A stretch of DNA of 64,000 nucleotides from assembly GCF_036864975.1 (NCBI RefSeq), contig NZ_CP104311.1, positions 2,024,001 to 2,088,000 of the forward strand. Reading direction: 5' to 3'. The notes below the pieces were generated by a model. The model was not told the DNA's origin. It searched no databases and worked only from the letters and a program-made list of their open reading frames with translations. This document shows positions 28,063 to 37,754 of this stretch, piece after piece. A program made the translations under genes and the position numbers. The number at the start of each line of letters is the position of its first letter. Position 1 is the stretch's first letter. This stretch comes from Methylococcus capsulatus (lineage in GTDB: Bacteria; Pseudomonadota; Gammaproteobacteria; Methylococcales; Methylococcaceae).

Positions 28063-28954
28063 ATCGGCATTCGCCGAGCAGCCGCTCCACCTCGTGGCGA
28101 GACGGAATGCCCGGTCGCGCGCCCAGTCTGGTACAGCAGAGCGCGCCAGCGGCACTGGCATAGCGCAGCAGATCCAGCCAGTCCATGCCGGCGGCCAGTC
28201 CCGCCGCATAGGCGCCGTGGAAGACGTCTCCGGCGCCGGTGGTGTCCACCGCCGCGACCGGAAAAGCCGGCAGCCGACCGGATTCCGCGCCGCGGCGCCA
28301 GATCAGGCCGCGTTCGCCAAGCGTGACGACGACGCAAGGCGAGCGTTCCGCCAGCGCGGCCAGCGCTTGTTCCGGAGTGTCTTTCCCCAGCCATTGCGCG
28401 GCGAATTTTTCCGAGGCGACGAGATGGCCGACGCGGAACATGAGCCATTCACTGCCGGTATGCAGAGAGCCCGCGTCCAGGACGGTGGCGGCATCGTGCG
28501 CCCGGGCCCAGCTCAGGGCCGGTTCCGAGAGGCCGGGCTCGTGACCGTCGAACAGAACGCAGCGGGCCGGTGTCGGCGGGGCGGAGAAGTCCTGCGGCGG
28601 GAGCGGCCGGGTGTCACCCTTGTAGTTGACCAGGGCGCGCCTGCCGTCCGGTTTGACCAGCACGGCGGAAAGCGGCGTCGGGGAAGAGCCGCGGACCACC
28701 GCTTGCGTATCGATACCGGCCTCGCGCAGCTCCTCCAGATGGCGTTCGCCGTAGAGGTCCGTGCCGAGGTAACCGGCGAAGCCGGCTTTCAGTCCCAGCC
28801 GGGCCACGGTGACAGCGGCGTTGGCGGCGGGGCCGCCGCCGCAGGCCAGGAGAGTGTTGGCGAAGATCTTCTCGTCCGCGGCCGGATGGTGCGGGACGGC
28901 GAAGACGAGATCGAAGGAGGCGTGGCCGATGCAAAGGACGTCGAGGGGCGGCAT
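28040..28954 (-). CDS. PfkB family carbohydrate/nucleoside kinase
   Basis: A 304-residue ribokinase-type kinase. Signature 1 is ACGGGPAANAAVTVARLG and signature 2 is VDTTGAGDVFHGAYAAGLA, where the Asp of GAGD is the catalytic base and the preceding residues form the anion hole. The phosphate acceptor sugar or nucleoside is not deducible. It begins two bases after bamD on the same strand, so it is probably co-transcribed. Its 3' end overlaps nadE. Confidence 0.9.
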   Translation of the reverse strand: MPPLDVLCIGHASFDLVFAVPHHPAADEKIFANTLLACGGGPAANAAVTVARLGLKAGFAGYLGTDLYGERHLEELREAGIDTQAVVRGSSPTPLSAVLVKPDGRRALVNYKGDTRPLPPQDFSAPPTPARCVLFDGHEPGLSEPALSWARAHDAATVLDAGSLHTGSEWLMFRVGHLVASEKFAAQWLGKDTPEQALAALAERSPCVVVTLGERGLIWRRGAESGRLPAFPVAAVDTTGAGDVFHGAYAAGLAAGMDWLDLLRYASAAGALCCTRLGARPGIPSRHEVERLLGECRSTARNRR

Positions 28955-28956
28955 GG

Positions 28957-29817
28957 CTACTTGTCGAAGCCAATGAAATCCCAGACTTCCTCCATGACTG
29001 TGCGTTCGTAATCCGCGTCCTTGCTGAGCCGGCCTTCGGCATAATTCAGGGTATAGACGCGGGCGATGTCATCCGCGATCTGCGGCATGTCGAGCTGGCG
29101 GTAGGCATCCTCCATGATCTTGAGCGCTTGCGGGATGGCCTGGGTGCGCTGGTACTTCTGGACCACTTCCGCCGAGCGCCGGATCGCTGCCACATAGGCC
29201 CGGCGCCGCATGTAGTAGTCGGCCACGTGGATGTCGTACATCGCCAGGTTGTTGCGCAGGGCGATCGCGCGCTGCTTGGCGTCTTCGCGGTAGATACTGT
29301 TCGGGAACTTGTTGAGCAAGGTTTCGAAATCGTTGTAGGCATCGCGCGCGGAGCCCGGGTCGCGCTGCGAGGAATCGGTGGGCAGCCAACGGTCGATGAA
29401 GCCGATACCGCGGTTGTAGTTGATGAGGCCCCGGAGGTAATAGGCGTAATCGACATGGGGTTCGGTCGGATTGAGTTTGATGAAGCGGTCGACCGCCGCA
29501 ATGGCCGATTCGGGTTCGTTGTTCTTGTAATAGCAGAAGGCCACGTCGATCTGGGCCTGGGTGGCATAGTCGCCGAACGGGTAACGGGCTTCCAGTTTCT
29601 CGTATAATTTGATGGCTTTCTCGTAGGAGCCGTCCATCATCGCGTGTTTGGCTTCGGCATAGAACTGGGCCGGGCCCCAATCGGCATGCTCATCCTTGAC
29701 GTCTTCGGCTTCTTCTTTGCCAGCTGACCAGAAGGGGAAGCTGGAACAGGCGGTGAGTCCGGATGCCGCGCTTCCCAGCAGGGCGGCGATCAGTACGATG
29801 CGGCGGGGGAAACCCAT
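28957..29817 (-). CDS. bamD: Outer membrane protein assembly factor BamD
   Basis: A 286-residue lipoprotein of the BAM complex, essential for folding outer-membrane barrels. The signal ends in lipobox LTAC (Cys24), and the mature part holds five TPR-like helical repeats beginning AQFYAEAKHAMMDGSYEKAI and including YPFGDYATQAQIDVAFCYYK, typical of ComL/BamD. It is divergent from rluD, an arrangement conserved in gammaproteobacteria. A -10-like TATACT (minus strand, 29884-29879) lies about 60 bases upstream. Confidence 0.94.
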   Translation of the reverse strand: MGFPRRIVLIAALLGSAASGLTACSSFPFWSAGKEEAEDVKDEHADWGPAQFYAEAKHAMMDGSYEKAIKLYEKLEARYPFGDYATQAQIDVAFCYYKNNEPESAIAAVDRFIKLNPTEPHVDYAYYLRGLINYNRGIGFIDRWLPTDSSQRDPGSARDAYNDFETLLNKFPNSIYREDAKQRAIALRNNLAMYDIHVADYYMRRRAYVAAIRRSAEVVQKYQRTQAIPQALKIMEDAYRQLDMPQIADDIARVYTLNYAEGRLSKDADYERTVMEEVWDFIGFDK

Positions 29818-29919
29818 GGGCGGGAAACTACCTCGTGTGTGCGATTGACGGGCGCGTCAGCCATGCGAAAGGCCCCGCAGTATAACCGTATTCACAGACC
29901 TTTGCCTCTTTCCCTTACC

Positions 29920-30867
29920 GTGACGCGAAGCCGAATCCTGACCACCGAAATTCCGCACGATCTGGCCGGCCTGCGGCTGGACCAGGCGATGGCCGTGCTG
30001 TTTCCAGACTTTTCCCGCGCCCGCCTGCAAACCTGGATCAAGGACGGCCATGCACTGTTGGATGGCGTTCAAGTGGCCCCCCGCCAGAAGCTGCTCGGCG
30101 GTGAGCGCGTCGAGCTGCGGGCGGAGGCCGAGGCGGCCGTCGAGTGCGAGGCCGAAGCGATCCCTCTGGCCGTCGTGCATGCCGACGAGTCGATTTTCGT
30201 CATCGACAAGCCCGCCGGCCTGGTAGTGCATCCAGCAGCAGGGCATCCGGCCGGAACGCTGCAGAACGCCCTCCTGAACCTTGACCCTACGCTCGCGGCC
30301 ATCCCTCGCTGCGGCATCGTGCACCGGCTGGACAAGGACACCAGCGGCCTGCTGGTGGTCGCCCGTACGCTGGAGGCGCACAAATCCCTGGTGGATCAGC
30401 TCAAAGACCATAGCGTGAACCGCGAATACCTGGCTCTGGTCCACGGGACGGTCACCGCCGGGGGGACAGTGGACGAGCCGATCGGGCGGCACCCTACGGA
30501 CCGCAAACGCTTCGCCGTGCGTCCTGACGGCAAGGAGTCGGTGACCCATTACCGGGTGGAGGAGCGTTTCCCGCACCATACCCTGCTGCGGGTCCGGTTG
30601 GAAACCGGGCGGACCCATCAGATCCGGGTCCATATGGCCCATCGGCATCTCCCCTTGGTCGGCGATCCGGTTTATGGCGGACGCGCTCGCATCCCGGCCG
30701 GCGCCGATCCGGCGCTGATCGAGTCCTTACGCGGGTTTCGCCGGCAGGCCCTGCATGCGGCACGGCTGGGCCTGATCCATCCGGAGAAGGGCGGGGAGAT
30801 GGCTTGGGAATCGCCGCTGCCAGCGGATTTCGATGCCTTGCTTCGTCTCCTGCGGAGCCTGGGGTGA
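29920..30867 (+). CDS. rluD: 23S rRNA pseudouridine synthase RluD
   Basis: A 315-residue enzyme making pseudouridines at 1911/1915/1917 of 23S rRNA (E. coli numbering). An N-terminal S4 domain (LRLDQAMAVLFPDFSRARLQ) precedes the catalytic domain with HRLDKDTSGLLVVA, where the Asp is catalytic, and RTHQIRVHMAHRHLPLVGDP. I chose the GTG at 29920 (VTRSRILTTEIPHD) because it gives the usual distance to the S4 domain; in-frame ATG 29863 and GTG 29839 are alternatives but would cross the promoter region shared with bamD. It overlaps pgeF by four bases. Confidence 0.92.
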   Translation: MTRSRILTTEIPHDLAGLRLDQAMAVLFPDFSRARLQTWIKDGHALLDGVQVAPRQKLLGGERVELRAEAEAAVECEAEAIPLAVVHADESIFVIDKPAGLVVHPAAGHPAGTLQNALLNLDPTLAAIPRCGIVHRLDKDTSGLLVVARTLEAHKSLVDQLKDHSVNREYLALVHGTVTAGGTVDEPIGRHPTDRKRFAVRPDGKESVTHYRVEERFPHHTLLRVRLETGRTHQIRVHMAHRHLPLVGDPVYGGRARIPAGADPALIESLRGFRRQALHAARLGLIHPEKGGEMAWESPLPADFDALLRLLRSLG

Positions 30868-31589
30868 CGCTTTGGCTCGAGCCCGACTGGCCTGCGCCGC
30901 CGGGAGTGCGGGCGGCATCGACCCTGCGCCTGGGCGGAGTGAGCGCGGGCGTATACGCCGGTCTGAATCTCGGGCTCCATGTCGGCGACGATCCGGCCGC
31001 GGTTGCCACGAACCGCGCATTGCTGCGCCGTAATTTGGGGCTGCCAGCGGAGCCCGCCTGGCTGCGCCAGGTACATGGGAACGCTGCGGTCGAGGCCGGC
31101 CGGGAGGCCGAACCCGAGGCGGATGCCAGCTACACCTGGAACGTTGGGGTGGTCTGTGCGGTGATGACCGCCGACTGCCTGCCGGTCTTGCTGTGCACCC
31201 GCGACGGGGCGGGTGTGGCCGCCGTGCATGCCGGCTGGCGGGGGCTGGCGGGTGGTGTGATCGAGCAGGCGGTTGCGGCCTTGGGGGCGTCCGATCTGCT
31301 GGCCTGGCTCGGTCCGGCGATCGGGCCGGAAGCCTTCGAAGTCGGCGACGAAGTGCGTGCCGCTTTTCTGGCGCAAGACGCCGAAAGTGACGCGGCCTTC
31401 CGGCCCGGCGATAATGGCCGCTGGCTGGCCGACATTTATCGGCTGGCCCGGCTGCGCCTTCGGCGCCTCGGCATCCGGGACGTCCATGGCGGAGGCTGGT
31501 GCACCTATGGCGATGAAAGCCGCTTTTTCTCCTACCGGCGCGACGGAGTGACGGGCCGGATGGCCACGCTCGTCTGGCGCGACCGCTAA
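30864..31589 (+). CDS. pgeF: Peptidoglycan editing factor / YfiH family multicopper-like protein
   Basis: A 241-residue YfiH/PgeF protein. The GTG start overlaps the rluD stop (GTGA) and opens directly into VTLWLEPDWPAPPGVRAAST, the usual N-terminus. Conserved catalytic/metal residues are present: PAWLRQVHGNAAVEA (His), VMTADCLPVLLC (Cys), AAVHAGWRGLAGG (His) and GPAIGPEAFEVGDEV. The family hydrolyses misincorporated amino acids in peptidoglycan precursors and has adenosine deaminase/phosphorylase or polyphenol oxidase activity in some members. rluD-pgeF linkage is standard in gammaproteobacteria. Confidence 0.93.
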   Translation: MTLWLEPDWPAPPGVRAASTLRLGGVSAGVYAGLNLGLHVGDDPAAVATNRALLRRNLGLPAEPAWLRQVHGNAAVEAGREAEPEADASYTWNVGVVCAVMTADCLPVLLCTRDGAGVAAVHAGWRGLAGGVIEQAVAALGASDLLAWLGPAIGPEAFEVGDEVRAAFLAQDAESDAAFRPGDNGRWLADIYRLARLRLRRLGIRDVHGGGWCTYGDESRFFSYRRDGVTGRMATLVWRDR

Positions 31590-31612
31590 ACACCTTCAAA
31601 CGTTTTTCGCCG

Positions 31613-32431
31613 ATGAGCGTATTACTCTGGATTCTGTTGTTTTCCTTGCTGGGCGGTGTGCTCAGCGTCATCGCCGCTTCGCTGTTTCTGCTCATTCCGG
31701 AAGACCATCACCCGCACCTTCTGCCGCATGGCGTCAGTTTCGCCCTGGGCTCCCTGCTCAGCGTGGCGTTCCTGCACCTCATTCCGGAGGCTGCCCAAGG
31801 CGTCGGCGTCGGCAACACCGAGATGCTGTTCGCCACGGTGCTGGCGGGTATCCTCGGCTTCTTCATCCTGGAGAAGCTGCTGCTGTGGCGCCATTGCCAC
31901 GCCGGCGACTGCGAGACACACGGCGAGGGCCATTTCCATCAGCCTGCCGGTACGCTCATCGTCATCGGTGACGTGATCCACAATCTGGTCGACGGCGTGC
32001 TGATCGCAGCGGCTTTCCTGACCGACATCCGGCTCGGCATCGTCACCGCCCTGGCCGTCGCCGCCCACGAAATTCCCCAGGAGGTGGGGGACTTCGCCAT
32101 TCTGCTGCAAAGCGGCTATGGCCGGACCCGTGCGCTTTGGTACAACCTGATGTCCAGCCTGGGGACGGTGGTGGGTGGGGTGGCCGCCTATTTCGCGCTG
32201 GAACGGATGAACGGCGTGCTGCCTTATGTGCTGGCGTTGGCCGCCTCCAGCTTCATCTATGTCGCCGTCGCCGATCTGATTCCCTCTCTGCACCGCCGGA
32301 CGCACCTCTCCGCCGCCCTCCAGCAGCTCGTCATGATCGCGGCTGGCATCGCCCTGATCGTGATGGTCAACCATTGGACCGAGGGCAGGCATCCGGAAAC
32401 ACCCCGGACGGCTTCCGTCATATCGCGATGA
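31613..32431 (+). CDS. ZIP family metal transporter
   Basis: A 272-residue inner-membrane transporter with about eight helices. The helix IV and V metal-site motifs are HNLVDGVLIAAAF and AAHEIPQEVGDFAILL, the binuclear site of LIV-1-type ZIP proteins for zinc or related divalent ions. A His-rich loop (HCHAGDCETHGEGHFHQ) between helices III and IV is typical for metal sensing. It follows pgeF by 23 bases and overlaps the convergent kup gene by 14 bases. Confidence 0.9.
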   Translation: MSVLLWILLFSLLGGVLSVIAASLFLLIPEDHHPHLLPHGVSFALGSLLSVAFLHLIPEAAQGVGVGNTEMLFATVLAGILGFFILEKLLLWRHCHAGDCETHGEGHFHQPAGTLIVIGDVIHNLVDGVLIAAAFLTDIRLGIVTALAVAAHEIPQEVGDFAILLQSGYGRTRALWYNLMSSLGTVVGGVAAYFALERMNGVLPYVLALAASSFIYVAVADLIPSLHRRTHLSAALQQLVMIAAGIALIVMVNHWTEGRHPETPRTASVISR

Positions 32432-34298
32432 CGGTGCCGAGCTCCACCACCCGGTCCACCGGCAGCTTGAAGTAGCCGGTCGGATTGTAGGCGTTGCGGA
32501 ACATGGAGATGAACAGCACTTCCTCCCAGCGGTTCAGACTCCGCTCGGCGGAGCGGATCAGTGTTTCCCGGCCCAGGAAGAACGTGGTCTTTTCCAGATC
32601 GATGTGCAACCCGGCGTGACGGCACAGGTTCAGCATGCGCAGCACGTTGGGGCGTTCCATGAAGCCGAAGCGGGTCGTGATACGGAAAAAATTGTGCTCC
32701 AGCGCCTCGATGGTGATTTTTTCCTTTTCCGCGGCGTAGGGCTTGTCGAGCGTACTCATGGTGAGCAGGATCACCCGCTGGTGGATCACCTGGTTGTGCT
32801 CGTAGTTGCGCAGCAGGGCGAAGGGCAGGCTGAGGTTGCGGGCGGTCAGGAAGATTGCGGTGCCGGCCGGCCGGAACGGCGGCGGCTCGTCGGTCAGCCG
32901 CTGCAGGAACCGGCTCAGGGATTCGGACTCCTGCTGCAGGCGGGCGAAAAGGACGTCGCGGCCTTTTTTCCAGGTCGACATGACGGTGGCCAGAATCAGT
33001 CCCAGACTCAGGGGAATCCAGCCGCCATCCCCGAGCTTGGCGAGATTGGCCGTCAGGAAAGACAGATCGACCGACAGCAGGACCGCTCCGGTGACGAGCA
33101 GCGCCAGGGCTGGCCAGCGCCAGGTGTCGTGGGCGACGACCAGGGCGAGCAAAGTGGTGACCACCATGGTGCCGACGACGGACAGACCGTAGGCAGAGGC
33201 CAGGCTGGAAGACGAACCGAACATCAGCACCAGGGTCAGTACGGCGATCAGCAGCAGGCGGTTGACCGCCGGCGCATAGATCTGGCCCCGTTCGGATTCC
33301 GAGGTGTGGATCATGCGTTGGCGCGGCAGGTAATCGAGCTGGATGGCCTGATGCGTGAGCGAGAACGCACCGGAGATGACCGCCTGTGAGGCGATCACGG
33401 TGGCGACCGTGGCCAGCGCGATCATCGGATAGATCGCCCATTCCGGCACCAGGAGATAAAACGGATTCTGCACCGCTTCCGGGTTGCGGATCAGCAGGGC
33501 GCCCTGGCCGAGATAGTTCAGGATCAGGCCCGGAAACACCACGACGAACCAGGTGACGCGGATCGGGGCCTTGCCGAAATGGCCCATGTCGGCGTACAGC
33601 GCTTCGGCCCCTGTGACCGCCAATACCACCGCGCCCAGCGCGGCAAAGCCCAGACCCTGGTGGGCGGTGAGAAACCGGAGTCCATGGAGCGGATTGAAGG
33701 CGGCGAGCACTTCCGGCGTCTGGCGCAGGCTGACGAAACCCAACGCGCCAATGGCCAGGAACCATGCCAGCATGATAGGGCCGAACAGTCTGCCCACGCG
33801 CTCCGTTCCCCGCCGCTGGATCAAGAACAGTGCCAGCAGGATCACGATCGAACCCGGAACCACGTAGTGCGACAGCGCCGCCGTGGCTATCCTCAAGCCC
33901 TCCATCGCGCTAAGTACCGAAATGGCGGGCGTGATCATCCCATCGCCATAGAAAAGCGCCGTGCCGAAGAGACCCAGGGCGATGATCCAGGCCCGGTGCT
34001 TGCGCCGGTGCCGCTGTCGAAGGGCGAGGGCGGTCAGGGCCATGATGCCGCCTTCGCCGTGATTGTCCGCATGCATGACGAACACCACGTATTTCACGGC
34101 CACGATGATCAGCAGGGCCCAGAAGATCAGGGATAGCGCGCCGAGGATGTTCTCCGGCGTCAGCGGGACGGCATAAGCGCCGCCGAAGATTTCCCGCACG
34201 GTGTACAGGGGGCTGGTGCCGATGTCGCCGTAGACCACGCCCAGGGCGCCGGCGGACAGGGTCAGGAATCCGGAAGATTTCGATTTGGTTCGGTCCAT
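32418..34298 (-). CDS. kup: Low-affinity potassium transporter Kup
   Basis: A 626-residue KUP/HAK transporter with 12 helices and a cytoplasmic C-terminal domain. Family hallmarks are LGVVYGDIGTSPLYTVREIF at helix I, LALRQRHRRKHRAW in the first loop, FYGDGMITPAISVLSAMEGL and ALYADMGHFGKAPI. It imports potassium with protons. I use ATG 34298 (MDRTKSKSSGFLTL) since the further 49 upstream codons are not family-like. It lies 76 bases after the PII-like gene on the same strand and might belong to the metal-efflux transcript. Confidence 0.93.
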   Translation of the reverse strand: MDRTKSKSSGFLTLSAGALGVVYGDIGTSPLYTVREIFGGAYAVPLTPENILGALSLIFWALLIIVAVKYVVFVMHADNHGEGGIMALTALALRQRHRRKHRAWIIALGLFGTALFYGDGMITPAISVLSAMEGLRIATAALSHYVVPGSIVILLALFLIQRRGTERVGRLFGPIMLAWFLAIGALGFVSLRQTPEVLAAFNPLHGLRFLTAHQGLGFAALGAVVLAVTGAEALYADMGHFGKAPIRVTWFVVVFPGLILNYLGQGALLIRNPEAVQNPFYLLVPEWAIYPMIALATVATVIASQAVISGAFSLTHQAIQLDYLPRQRMIHTSESERGQIYAPAVNRLLLIAVLTLVLMFGSSSSLASAYGLSVVGTMVVTTLLALVVAHDTWRWPALALLVTGAVLLSVDLSFLTANLAKLGDGGWIPLSLGLILATVMSTWKKGRDVLFARLQQESESLSRFLQRLTDEPPPFRPAGTAIFLTARNLSLPFALLRNYEHNQVIHQRVILLTMSTLDKPYAAEKEKITIEALEHNFFRITTRFGFMERPNVLRMLNLCRHAGLHIDLEKTTFFLGRETLIRSAERSLNRWEEVLFISMFRNAYNPTGYFKLPVDRVVELGTVIAI

Positions 34299-34374
34299 GG
34301 ACGTATCACGAGCTCCGGGTCGGAAGGAAGCAGCGTTGGGGGACGCCTCGGCGCGAAGATTATCCCAGAAGGAA

Positions 34375-34692
34375 TCAACTTTCCCACTGGCCTTGGCTGA
34401 TCCGGGCGCCCTTGCCGACATCCAGTACATACACTGTACCGGCACCGGGTTGATGGGTGTTGGCGGTTTCCAGGATGACGGCCGTGATGCGATCGGCCAG
34501 CTCGTCGGGCGCGAAGATCTCGATCCGTTTCTTCGCCATGAAGGGGCTGAACTCCTGGGCGGCGCTGGTTTTGCTGCGGCCGAAGCCTTCGCAGTCCGAC
34601 ACGCTCATGCCGGGGAATCCGGGGATATCGAGCAGCGCCATGGTCAGTTTGGACAGCATGAACGGCTGGATGTAGGCGCGTATCTCTTTCAC
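34375..34692 (-). CDS. PII-like protein of a heavy-metal RND operon
   Basis: A 105-residue GlnB-fold protein. The GTG start overlaps the RND pump stop (GTGA). The sequence VKEIRAYIQPFMLSKLTMAL follows the PII first strand and helix, and the second half (KKRIEIFAPDELADRITAVI, then a Gly-rich G-GTVYVLDV strand) matches the PII C-terminal part. The T-loop region lacks the Tyr uridylylated in GlnB, so classical nitrogen signalling is unlikely. This fits the PII-NG group, described as neighbours of CzcA/CusA-type pumps; ligand and partner are unknown. Confidence 0.85.
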   Translation of the reverse strand: MKEIRAYIQPFMLSKLTMALLDIPGFPGMSVSDCEGFGRSKTSAAQEFSPFMAKKRIEIFAPDELADRITAVILETANTHQPGAGTVYVLDVGKGARISQGQWES

Positions 34693-37600
34693 GAGGCGGT
34701 TCCTCCAAAACGCCGGTAGAGTACCGGGAGCAAAGTCAGGGTCAGCCCGGTGGCGCTGACCAGGCCGCCGATGATGACCACGGCGAACGGCCGCGCCGTT
34801 TCCGAGCCGACCGAGTGCGACAGAGCCGCCGGAAACAGGCCCAGCATCGCCATCAATGCGGTCATGACCACCGGTCGCAACCGGCTCACCGAGCCATCGA
34901 CGATCGCATCCGTCATGCCACGTCCTTCCCGCCGCAGCTGATTGATCCGGGACAGCAGGATGACCCCGTTCTGCACCGCGATACCGAACAGGGCAATGAA
35001 GCCCACGGCGGCCGAGACGCTCAGGTGGATGCCGGTTGCCAGCAGGGCGCCGAGTCCGCCGATGAGCGAGAACGGCACGTTCATCACAATCAGTCCAGCG
35101 TGGCGCATCGACTTGAATGTCCAGAATAGCAGAAGAAAGATCAGGATCAGGCTGATGGGCACGATGACGGCGAGGCGCTTCATGGCCCGCTGTTGGTTTT
35201 CGAACTGGCCACTCCACAACAGCCGATAGCCTGGGGGCAGCCGGACCTCCCGGGCGACGCGCGCCTGGGCTTCGGCCACGAAGCCCCCCTGATCGCGGTC
35301 GATCAGGTTGCATTTTACGGCGATGCGCCGCCGGTTGTCCTCGCGACTGATGCGGGATGCGCCCTGGTCGACCTTGATATCGGCCAGTTCGGCCAGCGGC
35401 ACGCGGCTGCCTTGCGGGGTCGTGACCGTGAGATCGGCGATGGCGCCGATCGAATCGCGCGCCTCCTCCTTCATCCGGACCACGACGTCGAAGCGGCGTT
35501 CGCCTTCGAGAAAACGGGTGGCGCTTCGGCCGCCGACGGCGATCCCGATGGTCTCCTCCACGTCATTGACACTGACCCCATAGCGGGCGATGGCGGCGCG
35601 GTCGACCTCGATCACGGCCTGGGCCAGACCGGACTGCTGCTCGGCGGCGACGTCGGTGGCGCCGCGGATCGAGCGCAGGATACGGGTGACCTGATCGGCT
35701 TTTTCTTGCAGGACTTTCAGGTCGTCGCCGAAAATCTTCACCGCGATTTCGCCTTTGACACCGGAAATCGCTTCTTCCACGTTGTCTTGGATCACTTGCG
35801 AAAAGTTGAACTGCAGCCCGGGAAAGACGTCGAGCTTCTGCTGCATGGCCTCGACCAGCCGCTCCTTGTCCGCAAAGCGCCAACTGTCCTTGTCGTGCAA
35901 ATCGACGAGGATCTCGAGATTGTTGAAACCCTTCGGGTCGGTGCCATCTTCCGGACGCCCGAGCTGAGTCGTGATCGAGCGGACTTCGGGAAACTCCAGC
36001 AGCCGTGCACGGATGTCGCGCTCCAGCTCTTTGCCCTTGGCCAGCGAAATCGGCGTCGGCAGGGTAATGGTGAGCCAGATGTTGCCCTCGTCGAGTTTGG
36101 GCATGAACTCGGTGCCGATGAAATGGACCGAGCCGCCGGCCAGCGTCAGCAGGAGTCCGCTGGTGACGTACAGTCGGGTCGGCCGCCGCAGAATGCCGGC
36201 CAAGAGGCGTCGATAGCGGTGTTCCATGAAAGTCACCAGAGGGTTGTGCGCCTCCGACAGCCGCGGTCCCAGCAGATAGGTCAGCAAGACCGGAATGAGG
36301 GTCAGGCTGACGACCAGCGAACCGAGGAGGGCGAAGCTCAGCGTATAGGCCATTGGCGAGAAGATCTTGGCTTCCACCCGCTGGAAGGTGAAGATCGGCA
36401 GGAAAGCGGTGATGATGATGGCTTTCGAAAACAGCACCGGCCGTCCCATCTCGATGCTGGTGTCGAGCAGAGTCCGCCGCATTTGTGGGAGATCCGCCTT
36501 GCGGTCCAAATCGAACGATATGCGCACGATGACCGCCTCCACCAGTACCACCGCCGTGTCGACGATGATGCCGAAATCGATTGCGCCCAGCGAAATCAGG
36601 TTGGCGGAGATGTGCAGGGCATCGATGAGGATGAATGCGAACAGCAGGGAAAGCGGGATGACCACGATGACCACCAGGGCGGCTGCCAGCCGGCGCAGGA
36701 ACAGCAGCAGTACGGCGAGGATCAACAAGGCCCCTTCCAGCATGTTGTGTTCGACCGTGTGGATGGTGTGGTGCACCAGCTCTGTGCGGTCGTAAAACGG
36801 GACGATTTTCACGCCAGGCGGGAGGCCGTGCCGGTTCAACCCATCGATTTCGGCTTTCACCCCCGTCAGGACCTCGATGGCATCACGGCCCTTGATCAGC
36901 AGCACCACGCCTTCCACCACTTCGTCGAGCTGGTTGAAGCCGACGATACCGGTGCGCGGCTGGGGACCGATGCTGACGGTGGCGACGTTCTGGACATGGA
37001 CCGGCACGCCGTCGCGGGTGGCCACGACGATGGACTTGAGTTCGTCCATCGATTTGAGCAGTCCGACGCCCCTCACCACCAGCGCTTCGTAGCCGTGCTC
37101 GATATAGCCGCCGCCGGTATTGCCGTTGTTGTTCGCCACCGCCTGGTAGACGTCCTGCACGGTCAGGCGGTAGTCCTTCAGGCGGTTGGGATCGATCTGG
37201 ACCTGGTACTGCTTGACCCCGCCGCCGAACGACACCACGTCCGCCACACCCTGTACGGTGCGCAGACGCCGCTCGATGACCCAGTCCTGCAGCGCACGCT
37301 GTTCGATCAGGGACAGTCCAGGGGCTTCGATCCGGTAGCGGTAGATTTCGCCGATTCCGGTACTGAGTGGCCCCAGGCTGGTACTGGCCGAGGCAGGGAG
37401 GCTCACCGCGCGCAGCCGCTCCAGCACCTGCTGCCGGGAGAAGTAGTCTTCGGCGTCGTCATCGAAGGTCAGAGTGACGACGGACAGTCCGAAGATCGAC
37501 ACCGAGCGCAGATTGATGAGATGGGGCAGACCGTTCATTTCGCGCTCGATCGGCAGGGTGACCAGTTTTTCCACTTCCTCCGGCGCCTGACCGGGAAATT

Positions 37601-37754
37601 GGGTGACGACCTGCACGAAGACGTTCTGCACGTCGGGGAAAGCCTGCACCGGCAGCTTCTCGAACGACAGGATGCCGCCTGCCGTCAGCAGCACGGCGAG
37701 ACCGATGACCAGCAGACGCTGGTGCAGACAGAATACGATGACAGGGCGAATCAT
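34689..37754 (-). CDS. CzcA-type heavy-metal RND efflux pump
   Basis: A 1021-residue inner-membrane proton/metal antiporter with the two-fold RND layout. The N-terminus MIRPVIVFCLHQRLLVIGLA is helix I; two large periplasmic loops follow. Helix IV carries DFGIIVDTAVVLVEA, the Asp-Asp-Glu signature of CzcA/CnrA/NccA pumps for divalent ions such as Co, Zn or Ni rather than the CusA type for Cu/Ag. The C-terminal half has LIGGLGALLATGIHLSVSAA and the AVGFIALFGIAVQNGVILLS helices. It overlaps both neighbours by four bases. No outer-membrane channel gene is present. Confidence 0.93.
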   Translation of the reverse strand: MIRPVIVFCLHQRLLVIGLAVLLTAGGILSFEKLPVQAFPDVQNVFVQVVTQFPGQAPEEVEKLVTLPIEREMNGLPHLINLRSVSIFGLSVVTLTFDDDAEDYFSRQQVLERLRAVSLPASASTSLGPLSTGIGEIYRYRIEAPGLSLIEQRALQDWVIERRLRTVQGVADVVSFGGGVKQYQVQIDPNRLKDYRLTVQDVYQAVANNNGNTGGGYIEHGYEALVVRGVGLLKSMDELKSIVVATRDGVPVHVQNVATVSIGPQPRTGIVGFNQLDEVVEGVVLLIKGRDAIEVLTGVKAEIDGLNRHGLPPGVKIVPFYDRTELVHHTIHTVEHNMLEGALLILAVLLLFLRRLAAALVVIVVIPLSLLFAFILIDALHISANLISLGAIDFGIIVDTAVVLVEAVIVRISFDLDRKADLPQMRRTLLDTSIEMGRPVLFSKAIIITAFLPIFTFQRVEAKIFSPMAYTLSFALLGSLVVSLTLIPVLLTYLLGPRLSEAHNPLVTFMEHRYRRLLAGILRRPTRLYVTSGLLLTLAGGSVHFIGTEFMPKLDEGNIWLTITLPTPISLAKGKELERDIRARLLEFPEVRSITTQLGRPEDGTDPKGFNNLEILVDLHDKDSWRFADKERLVEAMQQKLDVFPGLQFNFSQVIQDNVEEAISGVKGEIAVKIFGDDLKVLQEKADQVTRILRSIRGATDVAAEQQSGLAQAVIEVDRAAIARYGVSVNDVEETIGIAVGGRSATRFLEGERRFDVVVRMKEEARDSIGAIADLTVTTPQGSRVPLAELADIKVDQGASRISREDNRRRIAVKCNLIDRDQGGFVAEAQARVAREVRLPPGYRLLWSGQFENQQRAMKRLAVIVPISLILIFLLLFWTFKSMRHAGLIVMNVPFSLIGGLGALLATGIHLSVSAAVGFIALFGIAVQNGVILLSRINQLRREGRGMTDAIVDGSVSRLRPVVMTALMAMLGLFPAALSHSVGSETARPFAVVIIGGLVSATGLTLTLLPVLYRRFGGTAS